A DNA stretch of 12,361 nucleotides, taken from NCBI GenBank assembly GCA_903847495.1, contig CAINDT010000058.1:1-12361 (forward strand), in the 5' to 3' direction. Positions 1 through 6,539 of the stretch are shown one piece after another. Position numbers and translations under genes: made by a program. How positions within the stretch are numbered: position 1 is the first letter of the stretch; each line of letters begins with the position of its first letter. Source of the stretch: an uncultured Actinomycetes bacterium (lineage in GTDB: Bacteria > Actinomycetota > Thermoleophilia > Gaiellales > F1-60-MAGs149). The notes under the pieces are model-generated. The model saw only the letters and a list, made by a program, of their open reading frames with translations, searched no databases and was not told the origin of the DNA.

Positions 1-1
1 C

Positions 2-190
2 TGGCGGTGGGACTTCGCGCGCGGCGCCCAGACGGCGCTGATTGCCGCGCCGTTCGCGGTGTGGATCATCTACGGCGCCGGCCCGGAACTGTTCGCCACG
101 GTGGGGCTGCTGTGCCTGATCGGCGTTCGCTCCGCCCTCGCAGATCGTGCCCTCAAGCGCGCCGGGGTCGACAAGAAGCGCTTCGGCTGA
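2..190 (+). CDS. C-terminal end of an unidentified membrane protein (partial)
   Basis: This is the last 62 codons of a gene that begins before the window, read in frame from base 2 to the TGA at 188-190. Two hydrophobic stretches are visible, roughly residues 10-26 (ALIAAPFAVWIIYGAG) and 29-44 (LFATVGLLCLIGVRSAL), followed by a basic tail ending KRAGVDKKRFG. That pattern suggests two membrane segments and a cytoplasmic C-terminus. No family motif is recognisable in so short a piece, so no function is assigned. The stop lies 3 bp from the end of the convergent glycosyltransferase gene, with no room for a separate terminator. The codon usage is GC-rich like its neighbours, which supports the frame. 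Confidence 0.55.
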   Translation, partial: WRWDFARGAQTALIAAPFAVWIIYGAGPELFATVGLLCLIGVRSALADRALKRAGVDKKRFG

Positions 191-193
191 TCG

Positions 194-1318
194 TCAGCCG
201 GAGCGGGCGTAGGTGCGGCCGCGCCAGCTGCGGTTGGGACGCAGTGCCGACCACAGCAGGCGCACTACCGCAAGAGGATCGACGAGCGGTGCCAGCCAGT
301 AGGCGGCCGAGGGGCTGTCGTACGTCGGGCGCAGAGCGACGTGGAACAGCCATCGGACCAGGAGCAGGATCAGGGATGGCAGTGCGAGCAGCACGCTGCC
401 CGTCCATGCCGCCACGATCAGCATCGGCAGCGGCAGTGCCATCGTGAGCGTCAGCGTGGTGATGTCCACGATCTGTTCCCGCGCTGGCGCCACGCCCGGC
501 AGCGCCAGCGACCGACCCCACTCGCGCCACGCCTCGCGCGCCGAAGCGTGCATGTCCACGACGAGCAGGGGCGCCGCGTCGACGAGCCCGAGGGCCCAGC
601 CGGTACGCACGAGGTGTCGCGCCAGGGCGACATCTTCGGTCATGTTCGCCGCAACGGGCTCCCAGCCGCCGGCCTGGCGAAAGCGCTCCGTCGGGACGAG
701 CAGGCATTGGCCGTTGGCGACGGTGCGCGTCGACGACACGGGGCGTGGGGAGGGAGGTCCGAAGCGGTAGACGAGTGTCGCGAGGAGCGCCGGGTGCAGG
801 AGCGTCTCGCCGGTGGTGTCGACGGCGAAGCGCGGCCCGGCGGTGAGCGCGTCGAAGTCGCGGTCGGCGGCAGCCGCGACGAGGGCGTCCGGCAGCGCGG
901 GATCGGGACGGGCGTCGGCGTCGAGGCAGAGCGTCCACGGCGCGGAGGCCTCGGTCAGGCCCTGCTGAAGCGCGTGCTGCTTGCCCACCCAGACGCCCGT
1001 GCGCTCGACGCCGGCGATCAGACGGATGCGGTGGTCGGCGGCGGCGTAGCGCGCGACGACATCACCCGTCCCGTCGGACGAGCGGTCATCGACGACGAGG
1101 ATCTCACGGACGGCCGGGCCGGTACGCGAGAGCGCCTCGAGCAGTGGGCCAATGCGCTCTGCCTCATCGCGGGCGGGGATCACGATCGAGATGGAAGCGG
1201 CGGGTGCGGGCGCGCCCCTCTGCAGCGGTGCCCCGCGCTCGCGACCACGGGAGAGGCGCGTGATCACCACGGCGCCCGCGACGACCTGCAGCGCGGCCAG
1301 CAGCCAGAGGATCGTCAT
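194..1318 (-). CDS. Membrane-anchored family 2 glycosyltransferase (HpnB/CruC-like)
   Basis: The 374-residue product is probably an inner-membrane GT-A glycosyltransferase that moves a sugar from a nucleotide-sugar donor to a lipid acceptor. Residues 2-22 are an N-terminal membrane helix. The GT2 domain starts at SIVIPARDEAERI (44-56), with the nucleotide-binding DDRSSDGT at 77-84, the metal-binding DAD at 133-135, the base-like ED at 228-229 and WREWGRS at 264-270 in place of the processive QxxRW. Two or three hydrophobic helices lie at about 288-330, and the tail has NRSWRGRTY (362-370), as in hopanoid- and carotenoid-associated GT2 enzymes. I chose the ATG at 1318 over an in-frame start 99 bp upstream because GGGAGC precedes it and the N-terminus then begins at the membrane helix. 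It starts 2 bp after the stop of the crtA-like gene, so the two are probably co-transcribed. The acceptor is unknown; a carotenoid is inferred from the neighbour. Confidence 0.8.
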   Translation of the reverse strand: MTILWLLAALQVVAGAVVITRLSRGRERGAPLQRGAPAPAASISIVIPARDEAERIGPLLEALSRTGPAVREILVVDDRSSDGTGDVVARYAAADHRIRLIAGVERTGVWVGKQHALQQGLTEASAPWTLCLDADARPDPALPDALVAAAADRDFDALTAGPRFAVDTTGETLLHPALLATLVYRFGPPSPRPVSSTRTVANGQCLLVPTERFRQAGGWEPVAANMTEDVALARHLVRTGWALGLVDAAPLLVVDMHASAREAWREWGRSLALPGVAPAREQIVDITTLTLTMALPLPMLIVAAWTGSVLLALPSLILLLVRWLFHVALRPTYDSPSAAYWLAPLVDPLAVVRLLWSALRPNRSWRGRTYARSG

Positions 1319-1320
1319 CG

Positions 1321-2022
1321 TCAGCTCCCGAGCAGCGACGCGAGAGGATCGCTGCCGCCGAGCGTGCCCGTGCTGCCCGTCGGACGAAAGCGTGCGAACA
1401 GCTCCTCCGCGTACCACTGCTCCTGCGTGCGGCGGCGGATCGCCTCGCGGTGGGCGTCCGTGCCGTACGCGAACTCCTTCATCGCCCGTTCCGACTCCCA
1501 GACCGACAACGTGCCCTGTCGGCCAAGCGGCGACTCGCCGAAGCCCACGCTGGCGAGCAGGCCCGGGTTGCGGTCGAGGTCGAGATCGATCGGCGGCACC
1601 GCTGCGTAGAACGCTCGCGTGCGCCGCATCCGCAGCGTGGCTCGGGTGATCACCGCGAAGGGGCCGTCACCCGGCGGCGGGGGCTGGGCGGGAAACGGGT
1701 TTGAGCCACCCCAGGCGCCCGCCGACTTGACCGGGACCATACGCACCGTCCACACCTCAGAGGCATGCTCGTGCCAGCGCTGCACGATCGGAGATTCGTG
1801 CAGGAACGCATCCAGCGCGTCCTCCGACTCCCACGCGGCGACGAGCCCCCAGCGCAGCAGATCCGGCTTCCAGGCGAACGATGTGCCCTTGGCCGTGCCG
1901 ACGAGACGTTTGAACGTCAGTCCCGGTGTCTTGGCCAGATCGGGCCGATCCATGCCCATGCGCCCGAAGGCCCAGCGGAGCTCGTCGCGCGGGTACGTGA
2001 CGATGGAGACGGACGCGATCAT
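1321..2022 (-). CDS. CrtA-like (spheroidene monooxygenase family) protein
   Basis: The product is 233 residues, close to the usual CrtA length. CrtA enzymes are heme-dependent carotenoid oxygenases that insert a keto group into acyclic carotenoids. The resemblance lies in the family's layout: TPGLTFKRLVGTAKG near residues 31-45, a central VITRATLRMRRTRAFYAAVP segment, GFGESPLGRQGTLSVWESE, and the C-terminal block WYAEELFARF. This is pattern recognition, not a computed match. No signal peptide or membrane helix is seen. The ATG at 2022 is fixed by an in-frame TAG 12 bp upstream, and TAGCCT lies 6 nt before it, suggesting a leaderless mRNA. The glycosyltransferase follows after 2 bp. A joint role in making a glycosylated keto-carotenoid is an inference; no other crt gene is in the window. 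It could instead be an uncharacterised monooxygenase-like protein of the same superfamily. Confidence 0.68.
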   Translation of the reverse strand: MIASVSIVTYPRDELRWAFGRMGMDRPDLAKTPGLTFKRLVGTAKGTSFAWKPDLLRWGLVAAWESEDALDAFLHESPIVQRWHEHASEVWTVRMVPVKSAGAWGGSNPFPAQPPPPGDGPFAVITRATLRMRRTRAFYAAVPPIDLDLDRNPGLLASVGFGESPLGRQGTLSVWESERAMKEFAYGTDAHREAIRRRTQEQWYAEELFARFRPTGSTGTLGGSDPLASLLGS

Positions 2023-2028
2023 GTGCGA

Positions 2029-2034
2029 AGGCTA
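2029..2034 (-). promoter_or_regulatory. Candidate -10 element of the crtA-like gene (leaderless)
   Basis: On the minus strand TAGCCT is followed by six bases (TCGCAC) and then the ATG at 2022. This places the transcription start at or next to the start codon. No Shine-Dalgarno sequence precedes the ATG, which agrees with leaderless translation. A convincing -35 is not visible. Confidence 0.45.
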
Positions 2035-2088
2035 TCGCGCGTGTTGGCAGTGACGGACGAGCCGGCGGCGAGGTGCCGGGGAAAGGAC

Positions 2089-2116
2089 GACGCCCCCACC
2101 TTGCGGCGGGGGCGTC
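2089..2116 (-). terminator. Terminator hairpin of rnpB
   Basis: Arms 2089-2100 and 2105-2116 form a 12-bp stem around a TTGC loop (GCAA in the RNA). On the minus strand the one irregular pair is a G·U wobble, so the stem is complete in the rnpB direction. The tract after it is only GUCCUUUCC, so this is a G+C-strong hairpin with a weak U-tract. It begins 7 nt past the RNase P RNA 3' end and separates rnpB from the crtA-like gene. Confidence 0.75.
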
Positions 2117-2120
2117 GAGG

Positions 2121-2459
<339 letters not shown>

Positions 2460-2464
2460 TCGGG

Positions 2465-2470
2465 ATTGTA
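2465..2470 (-). promoter_or_regulatory. -10 element of the rnpB promoter
   Basis: TACAAT on the minus strand, a near-consensus -10 hexamer, ends 7 nt before the first paired base of RNase P helix P1 (2457). That is the expected distance for a start at about 2457-2459. No good -35 hexamer is seen 16-18 bp upstream. Confidence 0.6.
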
Positions 2471-2502
2471 CTCGTTGTTGCGAAATCGACGGTCGGCGGC
2501 GT

Positions 2503-2508
2503 TAGGCT
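2503..2508 (+). promoter_or_regulatory. Candidate -10 element of the P-loop gene (leaderless)
   Basis: TAGGCT is followed by exactly six bases (CCCGGC) and the ATG at 2515, predicting a transcript that starts at the ATG. No Shine-Dalgarno sequence is present. A possible -35, TTGCGA at 2478-2483, has a long 19-bp spacer. It overlaps the upstream part of the divergent rnpB promoter region. Confidence 0.45.
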
Positions 2509-2514
2509 CCCGGC

Positions 2515-3024
2515 ATGGCACGCGCAATCCTCCTGATCGGACCGGTTGGCTCTGGCAAGACCACCACGCTGCACGAGATCGAGTCGATCCTCGACCAGCG
2601 CGCCGTGCCCAACGCGATCATCGACCTCGACTGGCTCGCCTGGGCGACGCCGCCGGCAGAGAGCGGCGTCTCCCACCACGAGCTTCTGGTGCGCAACCTC
2701 GCCGACGTCTGGCGGAACTTCCACGACGTCGGCATCCACCACGTGGCCGTCGCGCGGATGCTCCACGATGCGGCGGAGGTGCAGTGCGTCCGCAATGCGC
2801 TGCACGGGTGCGAGACCACGGTGGTGGAACTCGTCGGCGATATCGAGGTGCTGCGCGAGCGGATTCGGCGGCGCGACAGCGGCACGGAACGGGTGGAGCA
2901 TCTGGCGCTGCTCGACGCGTTCGAGCTGATCGAGCCGGATCTCCGTCCGGACGCCGTTATCGAATTCGACGGTCAGACGCCGGAGCAGATCGCCCGCGAC
3001 GTGCTCGGCATCGCGGGCTGGTGA
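2515..3024 (+). CDS. Small P-loop NTPase, kinase-like (AAA_33 type)
   Basis: A 169-residue single-domain P-loop protein of unknown substrate. The Walker A motif GPVGSGKT is at residues 9-16 directly after the first beta strand (AILLIG). DLDW at 37-40 occupies the place where nucleoside- and metabolite-kinases carry a substrate-binding acid. An arginine-rich RERIRRRDSG at 114-123 resembles the LID segment that closes over ATP phosphates. These features and the length match small cytosolic kinases related to shikimate, gluconate or APS kinase, but no substrate-defining motif is recognised. The ATG at 2515 is preferred because TAGGCT sits 6 nt upstream and no earlier in-frame start fits. It is divergent from rnpB and convergent with the cyclophilin gene, so it seems monocistronic and the neighbours give no functional hint. 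Confidence 0.75.
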   Translation: MARAILLIGPVGSGKTTTLHEIESILDQRAVPNAIIDLDWLAWATPPAESGVSHHELLVRNLADVWRNFHDVGIHHVAVARMLHDAAEVQCVRNALHGCETTVVELVGDIEVLRERIRRRDSGTERVEHLALLDAFELIEPDLRPDAVIEFDGQTPEQIARDVLGIAGW

Positions 3025-3031
3025 GAGCGGA

Positions 3032-3069
3032 GCGGGGTCGTCCCGGGCGCAACGCCCGAGACGACCCGC
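3032..3069. terminator. Bidirectional terminator hairpin between the P-loop and cyclophilin genes
   Basis: A long inverted repeat lies between two convergent genes. GGGTCGTC (3035-3042) pairs with GACGACCC (3060-3067) and CGGGCG (3044-3049) with CGCCCG (3053-3058), around a CAA loop with one internal C/A mismatch. Two more pairs can form at the base with one bulged G. The hairpin begins 8 nt after the P-loop stop and 19 nt after the cyclophilin stop. No U-run follows in either direction. Confidence 0.75.
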
Positions 3070-3087
3070 GGTATCCGTAGGGGAGGA

Positions 3088-3549
3088 CTAGTCCTCGACG
3101 ATCGTGATCGTCATGGTGATCGGCTCGGTCGGCATGTCGCGACCATCGCGATCGGCGGCGGAGATGGCGTCGACGACGTCCATGCCCTCGATCACGTTGC
3201 CGAAGACCGTGTGCTTGCCCTTCAGCCAGCCGCAGTCCTCGGCCGTGACGATGAAGAACTGCGAGCCGTTGGTGTTCGGACCGGCGTTGGCCATCGCGAG
3301 CTTGCCGCGATCGACGTTGTGCTGGTTCTGCTCGTCCTCGAACGTGTAGCCCGGGCCGCCGGTGCCGGTGCCCTGGGGGCAGCCGCCCTGGATCATGAAG
3401 TCGGGGATGACGCGATGGAAGATCAGGCCGTCGTAGTAGCCGTCGTTCGACAGCTTGACGAAGTTCTCAACGGTCTTGGGAGCGTCATCGGGGAAGAGCT
3501 CCAGCACGATCGTGCCCTTGCTCGTCTCCATGTTGGCCTTGGTCGCCAC
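3088..3549 (-). CDS. Cyclophilin-type peptidyl-prolyl cis-trans isomerase
   Basis: Catalyses cis-trans isomerisation of peptide bonds before proline and assists folding. It is probably cytosolic because no signal peptide is seen. The 153-residue product is a minimal single-domain cyclophilin. The active-site block FHRVIPDFMIQGG lies at 44-56 (R46, F51, M52, Q54), NGSQFFI at 94-100, W108 at the cyclosporin-contact position, and KHTVFG at 112-117. I chose the GTG at 3549 because it is preceded by AAAGG 7 nt upstream and gives the family's usual N-terminus (MATKANMETSKGTI). The upstream ATG at 3579 would add ten unrelated residues and lies only 2 nt from a TAGGCT -10-like element, so it may not even be transcribed. 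It is convergent with the P-loop gene and divergent from the FIST gene. The enzyme has no visible link to either neighbour. Confidence 0.93.
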   Translation of the reverse strand: MATKANMETSKGTIVLELFPDDAPKTVENFVKLSNDGYYDGLIFHRVIPDFMIQGGCPQGTGTGGPGYTFEDEQNQHNVDRGKLAMANAGPNTNGSQFFIVTAEDCGWLKGKHTVFGNVIEGMDVVDAISAADRDGRDMPTEPITMTITIVED

Positions 3550-3581
3550 AGGTGCGCCTTTCGGTCGGAGGTGAGGCATGA

Positions 3582-3587
3582 AGCCTA
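3582..3587 (-). promoter_or_regulatory. Candidate -10 element of the cyclophilin gene
   Basis: TAGGCT on the minus strand predicts a transcript start near 3575. This leaves a leader of about 25 nt containing the AAAGG ribosome binding site before the GTG at 3549. No -35 is apparent. The element overlaps the first possible start (GTG 3588) of the divergent FIST gene. Confidence 0.3.
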
Positions 3588-3623
3588 GTGCGCTCCGGCT
3601 CGCGCCGCTGCGGCGGAACGGTC

Positions 3624-4742
3624 ATGCTTCGGGTCGTGCACCACTACGCCTCCCATCTTGCGCACCACGCCGATGCCGACGTTGCAGTCGATGTGGCGGC
3701 CGATCACATCGAACTCGAGCTGCGTGGTCTCGTGCCGTCGCTCGTGATCGTGGCGGCATCCGATCACTTCCGCGACGAAGCCGATGCCGTGCGGCGCGCG
3801 GTGGTGCGGCGTTTCCCCGCTGCGACGATCGCGGGCGCGGTCATCCCCGGTGGCGTGATCGGCGTCCGCGAGGAGACCGAGCGCCAACCGGCGATCAGCC
3901 TGCTGGCGGCCGTGCTGCCGGAGGGAGCGGCGGCCGTTGTGGAGTTGGAGCATCCGGAGGAGGTGCCGGACGACGCCGACACGTTGGTGGTCTTCGCCGA
4001 TCCGTTCACGCTGGATGCCGAGCGTCTGCTCGATCGTGCCGACCGCCTAGGCGTCGATATCGTCGGCGGGTTCACCGGCGGGCACGTGCCCGGTGGTGCG
4101 CGGCTGCTCACGCGCGACGCGGTGCGCACGGCGGGTGCGGTGGCCATCCGGTTCGACCTGCCCGGCGTCGCGGCGCTGGTCTCGCAGGGGGCCCGTCCGA
4201 TCGGCGGTGATCTGGTCATCACCGCAGCGGAGGGCAACGTCGTGCTGGAACTGGCCGGCAAGCCGGCGGCGGAGCAGCTCCACGCGGTGCTCGGCGCGCT
4301 CTCGCCCGACGACCTGCACCTGGCGCGCACGGGGTTGATGGCCGGCATCGTGATCGACGAGAACCGCCCGGAGTACGACGTTGGAGACTTCCTGGTGCGT
4401 GGCCTGCTGGGCGTGGCGGCGGACTCAGGTGGCCTGGCCGTGGCGGCCGAGCCGCGCGTGGGGCAGACCTTCCGCTTCCACGTGCGCGATGGCGACGGCG
4501 CCGACGCGGATCTGCGGCGCGTCCTTGCGACGGCCGACCGCTCGGCGGGGGCCGCGCTGATCTTCGCCTGCAACGGTCGCGGGCGTCACATGTTCGAGGC
4601 GCCGCACCACGATGCCAACGTGGTGGGGGAACTCCTCGATGTGCCGCTGATCGGCGGTTTCTGCCAGGGCGAGCTCGGACCCGTCGCGGGGGCCAATCAC
4701 GTGCACGCGTTCACCGCGACGATGCTGACGTTGCCCGTCTGA
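3624..4742 (+). CDS. FIST-domain (FIST_N + FIST_C) putative sensor protein
   Basis: FIST proteins are thought to bind small ligands, possibly amino acids, as sensory modules. Here the whole 372-residue product is the two FIST halves with no attached kinase, GGDEF or chemotaxis domain. FIST_N covers about 1-205, including GAVIPGGVIGVREETE, the VVFADPF strand and DIVGGFTGGH. FIST_C follows, with GLMAGIVIDE, the DFLVRGLLGV segment and the strongly conserved end LIFACNGRGRHMF, PLIGGFCQGELGPV and NHVHAFTATML. No signal peptide or membrane helix is seen, so it is likely cytosolic. The ATG at 3624 is chosen because alignment-worthy sequence begins there; a GTG at 3588 would add 12 Arg/Gly-rich residues. 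Neither start has a strong ribosome binding site. It stands alone between the divergent cyclophilin and the downstream regulator, so its output partner is not evident. Confidence 0.85.
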   Translation: MLRVVHHYASHLAHHADADVAVDVAADHIELELRGLVPSLVIVAASDHFRDEADAVRRAVVRRFPAATIAGAVIPGGVIGVREETERQPAISLLAAVLPEGAAAVVELEHPEEVPDDADTLVVFADPFTLDAERLLDRADRLGVDIVGGFTGGHVPGGARLLTRDAVRTAGAVAIRFDLPGVAALVSQGARPIGGDLVITAAEGNVVLELAGKPAAEQLHAVLGALSPDDLHLARTGLMAGIVIDENRPEYDVGDFLVRGLLGVAADSGGLAVAAEPRVGQTFRFHVRDGDGADADLRRVLATADRSAGAALIFACNGRGRHMFEAPHHDANVVGELLDVPLIGGFCQGELGPVAGANHVHAFTATMLTLPV

Positions 4743-4762
4743 CGACCCGTAAAAGGTCGGAC

Positions 4763-4880
4763 ATACCCGCAATTGCATGCGCGGTATACAGCCGATCGCA
4801 GCGCTACATTCCGCGGGTATTTCACGGGTGTGAACGGGTTCTATCAATCCGTCACAACTTGTATGATTCGCCATACCGCG
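4763..4880. repeat. Four ATACC-type inverted boxes, putative operator array
   Basis: The non-coding stretch before the MarR-like gene has four related octamers. ATACCCGC at 4763-4770 is the exact reverse complement of GCGGGTAT at 4813-4820. CGCGGTAT at 4780-4787 is the exact reverse complement of ATACCGCG at 4873-4880. The first two face each other across a 9-bp AT-richer centre (AATTGCATG) and resemble an imperfect dyad. The last lies where transcription from the TATGAT at 4861-4866 would start. This fits an operator for the adjacent regulator, but binding is inference. CGCGGTAT also occurs once at 3067-3074, so the octamer is not unique. Confidence 0.45.
4861..4866 (+). promoter_or_regulatory. 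Candidate -10 element of the MarR-like gene
   Basis: TATGAT fits a -10 hexamer and predicts a start near 4873, inside the fourth ATACC box, with a leader of about 55 nt before the ATG at 4928. The 17-bp-upstream position holds only a weak -35 (TTCTAT). Confidence 0.4.
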
Positions 4881-4927
4881 TTGCGGGGCCAAGCCTCGAC
4901 GCACCGAGACAGAAGGTGATCACTGCA

Positions 4928-5317
4928 ATGAGCAGCTCCGAAATGGCACAGAAGGCACTCCCCGGATTTCTCGAGTCGGTGCGCGTCGCCGATCGGGCGC
5001 TCCTCGACGTTGCGCGAACCCGTCGTCTGCGGCCGATGGAGGCGTACCTCCTGCTGATCCTGCTCGACGAGGACGACGCCGTCAGCACCGCGCATGTCGC
5101 CGCGCGCATCGCGGCCTCGTCCAGCCAGGCCAAGCAGCTCGCGCTCGCACTGCAGGTGCGCGGCCTCGTCGTCCGCCGTGATCGCACGGGCCTGACGGCG
5201 CTGACCGCTGAGGGACGTGCCGAGGCTGCGGACCTCGCCGCCGACGTCGTCACCGCACTGCAGCAGCGCCTCGGCGCGTTCGACGCTGCCAGCGCGTGGC
5301 GTGCCGTCACCGCCTAG
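4928..5317 (+). CDS. MarR-like winged-helix transcriptional regulator
   Basis: A 129-residue DNA-binding protein with the compact MarR layout. Helices at about 10-47 would form the dimer interface and first core helix (LRPMEAYLLLILLDEDD). Then come the helix-turn-helix VSTAHVAARIAASSSQAKQL with its recognition helix at about 65-80, a wing (VVRRDRTGLTALT, 81-93) and a C-terminal dimerisation helix. The ATG at 4928 is chosen over one at 4859 because AGAAGGTG precedes it and the earlier codon would lie in or before the promoter. The four inverted boxes just upstream suggest autoregulation. Being MarR-like, it would normally be a repressor released by a small ligand, but no ligand or target operon can be read from the context. 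It is slightly shorter than most MarR proteins, and a generic winged-helix assignment is the safe alternative. Confidence 0.78.
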   Translation: MSSSEMAQKALPGFLESVRVADRALLDVARTRRLRPMEAYLLLILLDEDDAVSTAHVAARIAASSSQAKQLALALQVRGLVVRRDRTGLTALTAEGRAEAADLAADVVTALQQRLGAFDAASAWRAVTA

Positions 5318-5399
5318 CTCGCGGCTGATCCGCCGCGTGCGTGGCGGCACTGTGCCCCGGCGCTGCGACGACCGTCTGGTCGGAGCGACGGAGCGGCAT

Positions 5400-5429
5400 C
5401 TCGGGGCACGCCAGGTGGCGCGCCCCGAG
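5400..5429. terminator. Bidirectional terminator hairpin between the regulator gene and ilvC
   Basis: CTCGGGGCACGCC (5400-5412) pairs with GGCGCGCCCCGAG (5417-5429) around a four-base loop. The only imperfect pair is an A/C mismatch in plus-strand RNA, which becomes a G·U wobble in minus-strand RNA. The stem is therefore better in the ilvC direction, where it starts 12 nt past the stop. No U-tract follows on either strand. Confidence 0.7.
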
Positions 5430-5440
5430 ACGACGTCCGA

Positions 5441-6457
5441 CTAGGCCTGCTCGGCGCGCTGGCGCGCCTGCTGGACGAACGGCATCATCGCGCGAAGCTC
5501 GGCGCCGACCTCCTCCAGCTGGCTCTCGGCGGCGCGCATGCGAAGCATTCGCATCGTGACGCGACCGGACTGGTTCTCCTCGATGAACTCCCGGGCGAAC
5601 TGCCCCGTCTGGATCTCGTTGAGGATCTCCTTCATCGCGGCCTTGCTCTCCGGGCCGATCACGCGCGGACCGCGCGTGAGGTCGCCGTACTCGGCGGTGT
5701 CGGAGATGGAGTAGCGCATGCCGTCCATGCCGCCCTCGTAGAGCAGGTCGACGATCAGCTTGAGCTCGTGGAGTACCTCGAAGTACGCGATCTCGGGGGC
5801 GTAGCCCGCCTCGACCAGCGTCTCGAAGCCCGCCTGGATCAGCGCGGTCGCGCCGCCACAGAGCACAGCCTGCTCGCCGAACAGATCGCTCTCGGTCTCC
5901 TCACGGAACGTCGTCTCGATGACGCCGGCGCGAGCCGAACCGATGCCGATCGCCCAGGCCATCGCGATGTCACGGGCCGAGCCGGCCTCGTCCTGCTGGA
6001 CGGCGATCAGCGCCGGGACGCCGCCGCCTTCGGTGTAGACGCGGCGCACCAGGTGACCGGGACCCTTCGGGGCGCACATGATCACGTTGCTGCCCTTGGG
6101 AGGCTCGATGATGCCGAAGTGGATCGAGAAGCCATGCGTGAACAGGATCGTGGCGCCGGGCTTGATGGCGTCCTTGAGGGAGCCGTTCCACAGCTCGCCC
6201 TGCGTCTGGTCGGGGACCATAATTGCGACGACGTCGGCGTCCTTGACCGCCTCGACGGGAGCGACCGGCGTCCAGCCGTGGCCCTCGGCGCGCTTCCAGC
6301 CCTCGGAGTTGGGGCGGACGGCGACGGTGACGTCGGCGCCGGAGTCGCGCAGGTTGAGCGCGTGCGCATGGCCCTGCGAGCCATAGCCGACGACAACGAT
6401 CTTCTTGCCCTTGAGGGCGCCGAAATCGCCGTCGGACTCGTAGTAGAGGGTGGCCAT
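5441..6457 (-). CDS. ilvC: Ketol-acid reductoisomerase, class I
   Basis: Catalyses the Mg2+-dependent alkyl migration and NAD(P)H reduction that turn 2-acetolactate or 2-aceto-2-hydroxybutyrate into the dihydroxy acids of valine and isoleucine synthesis. The 338 residues are the normal class I length. The Rossmann motif GYGSQG is at 24-29 and the cofactor-phosphate loop RPNSEGWKRA at 48-57. Catalytic H108 sits in FTHGF and K131 in APKGPGH. Metal ligands D191 and E195 are in ESDLFGEQ, with E227, E231 and S252 further on. The ATG at 6457 follows GAAGGAAG at good spacing; an in-frame ATG 117 bp upstream would run back past the end of ilvN. It is the last gene of the operon, 82 bp after ilvN, and that gap could hold its own promoter. 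The second serine usual in the phosphate loop is replaced by glycine. Confidence 0.98.
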   Translation of the reverse strand: MATLYYESDGDFGALKGKKIVVVGYGSQGHAHALNLRDSGADVTVAVRPNSEGWKRAEGHGWTPVAPVEAVKDADVVAIMVPDQTQGELWNGSLKDAIKPGATILFTHGFSIHFGIIEPPKGSNVIMCAPKGPGHLVRRVYTEGGGVPALIAVQQDEAGSARDIAMAWAIGIGSARAGVIETTFREETESDLFGEQAVLCGGATALIQAGFETLVEAGYAPEIAYFEVLHELKLIVDLLYEGGMDGMRYSISDTAEYGDLTRGPRVIGPESKAAMKEILNEIQTGQFAREFIEENQSGRVTMRMLRMRAAESQLEEVGAELRAMMPFVQQARQRAEQA

Positions 6458-6539
6458 GCGGTGTCTTCCTTCGTGTGTCTGGTGGTGGCGGGATACGCCA
6501 GGGCTGAAATGTACGTGCGGTTCGCGTTCGGTGGCGCGT

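Noticed and set aside
153..938. A 261-codon minus-strand open frame inside the glycosyltransferase gene.
   Set aside because: Same-strand, out-of-frame Arg-rich translation of the real glycosyltransferase; no motif.
3083..3096. Perfect 14-bp palindrome GAGGACTAGTCCTC over the cyclophilin stop codon.
   Set aside because: It arises from the last codons (Glu-Asp-stop) next to a short flank. It has no loop for an RNA hairpin and the true terminator hairpin lies just beyond it, so it is probably chance.
4743..4759. Hairpin CGACC/GGTCG just after the FIST gene stop as a terminator.
   Set aside because: Only a 5-bp stem with a loop of about 7 bases and no U-tract; too weak to call.
6458..6539. A separate promoter for ilvC in the 82-bp gap after ilvN.
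   Set aside because: TACATT occurs on the minus strand but no matching -35 is visible, so it is left as a possibility only.
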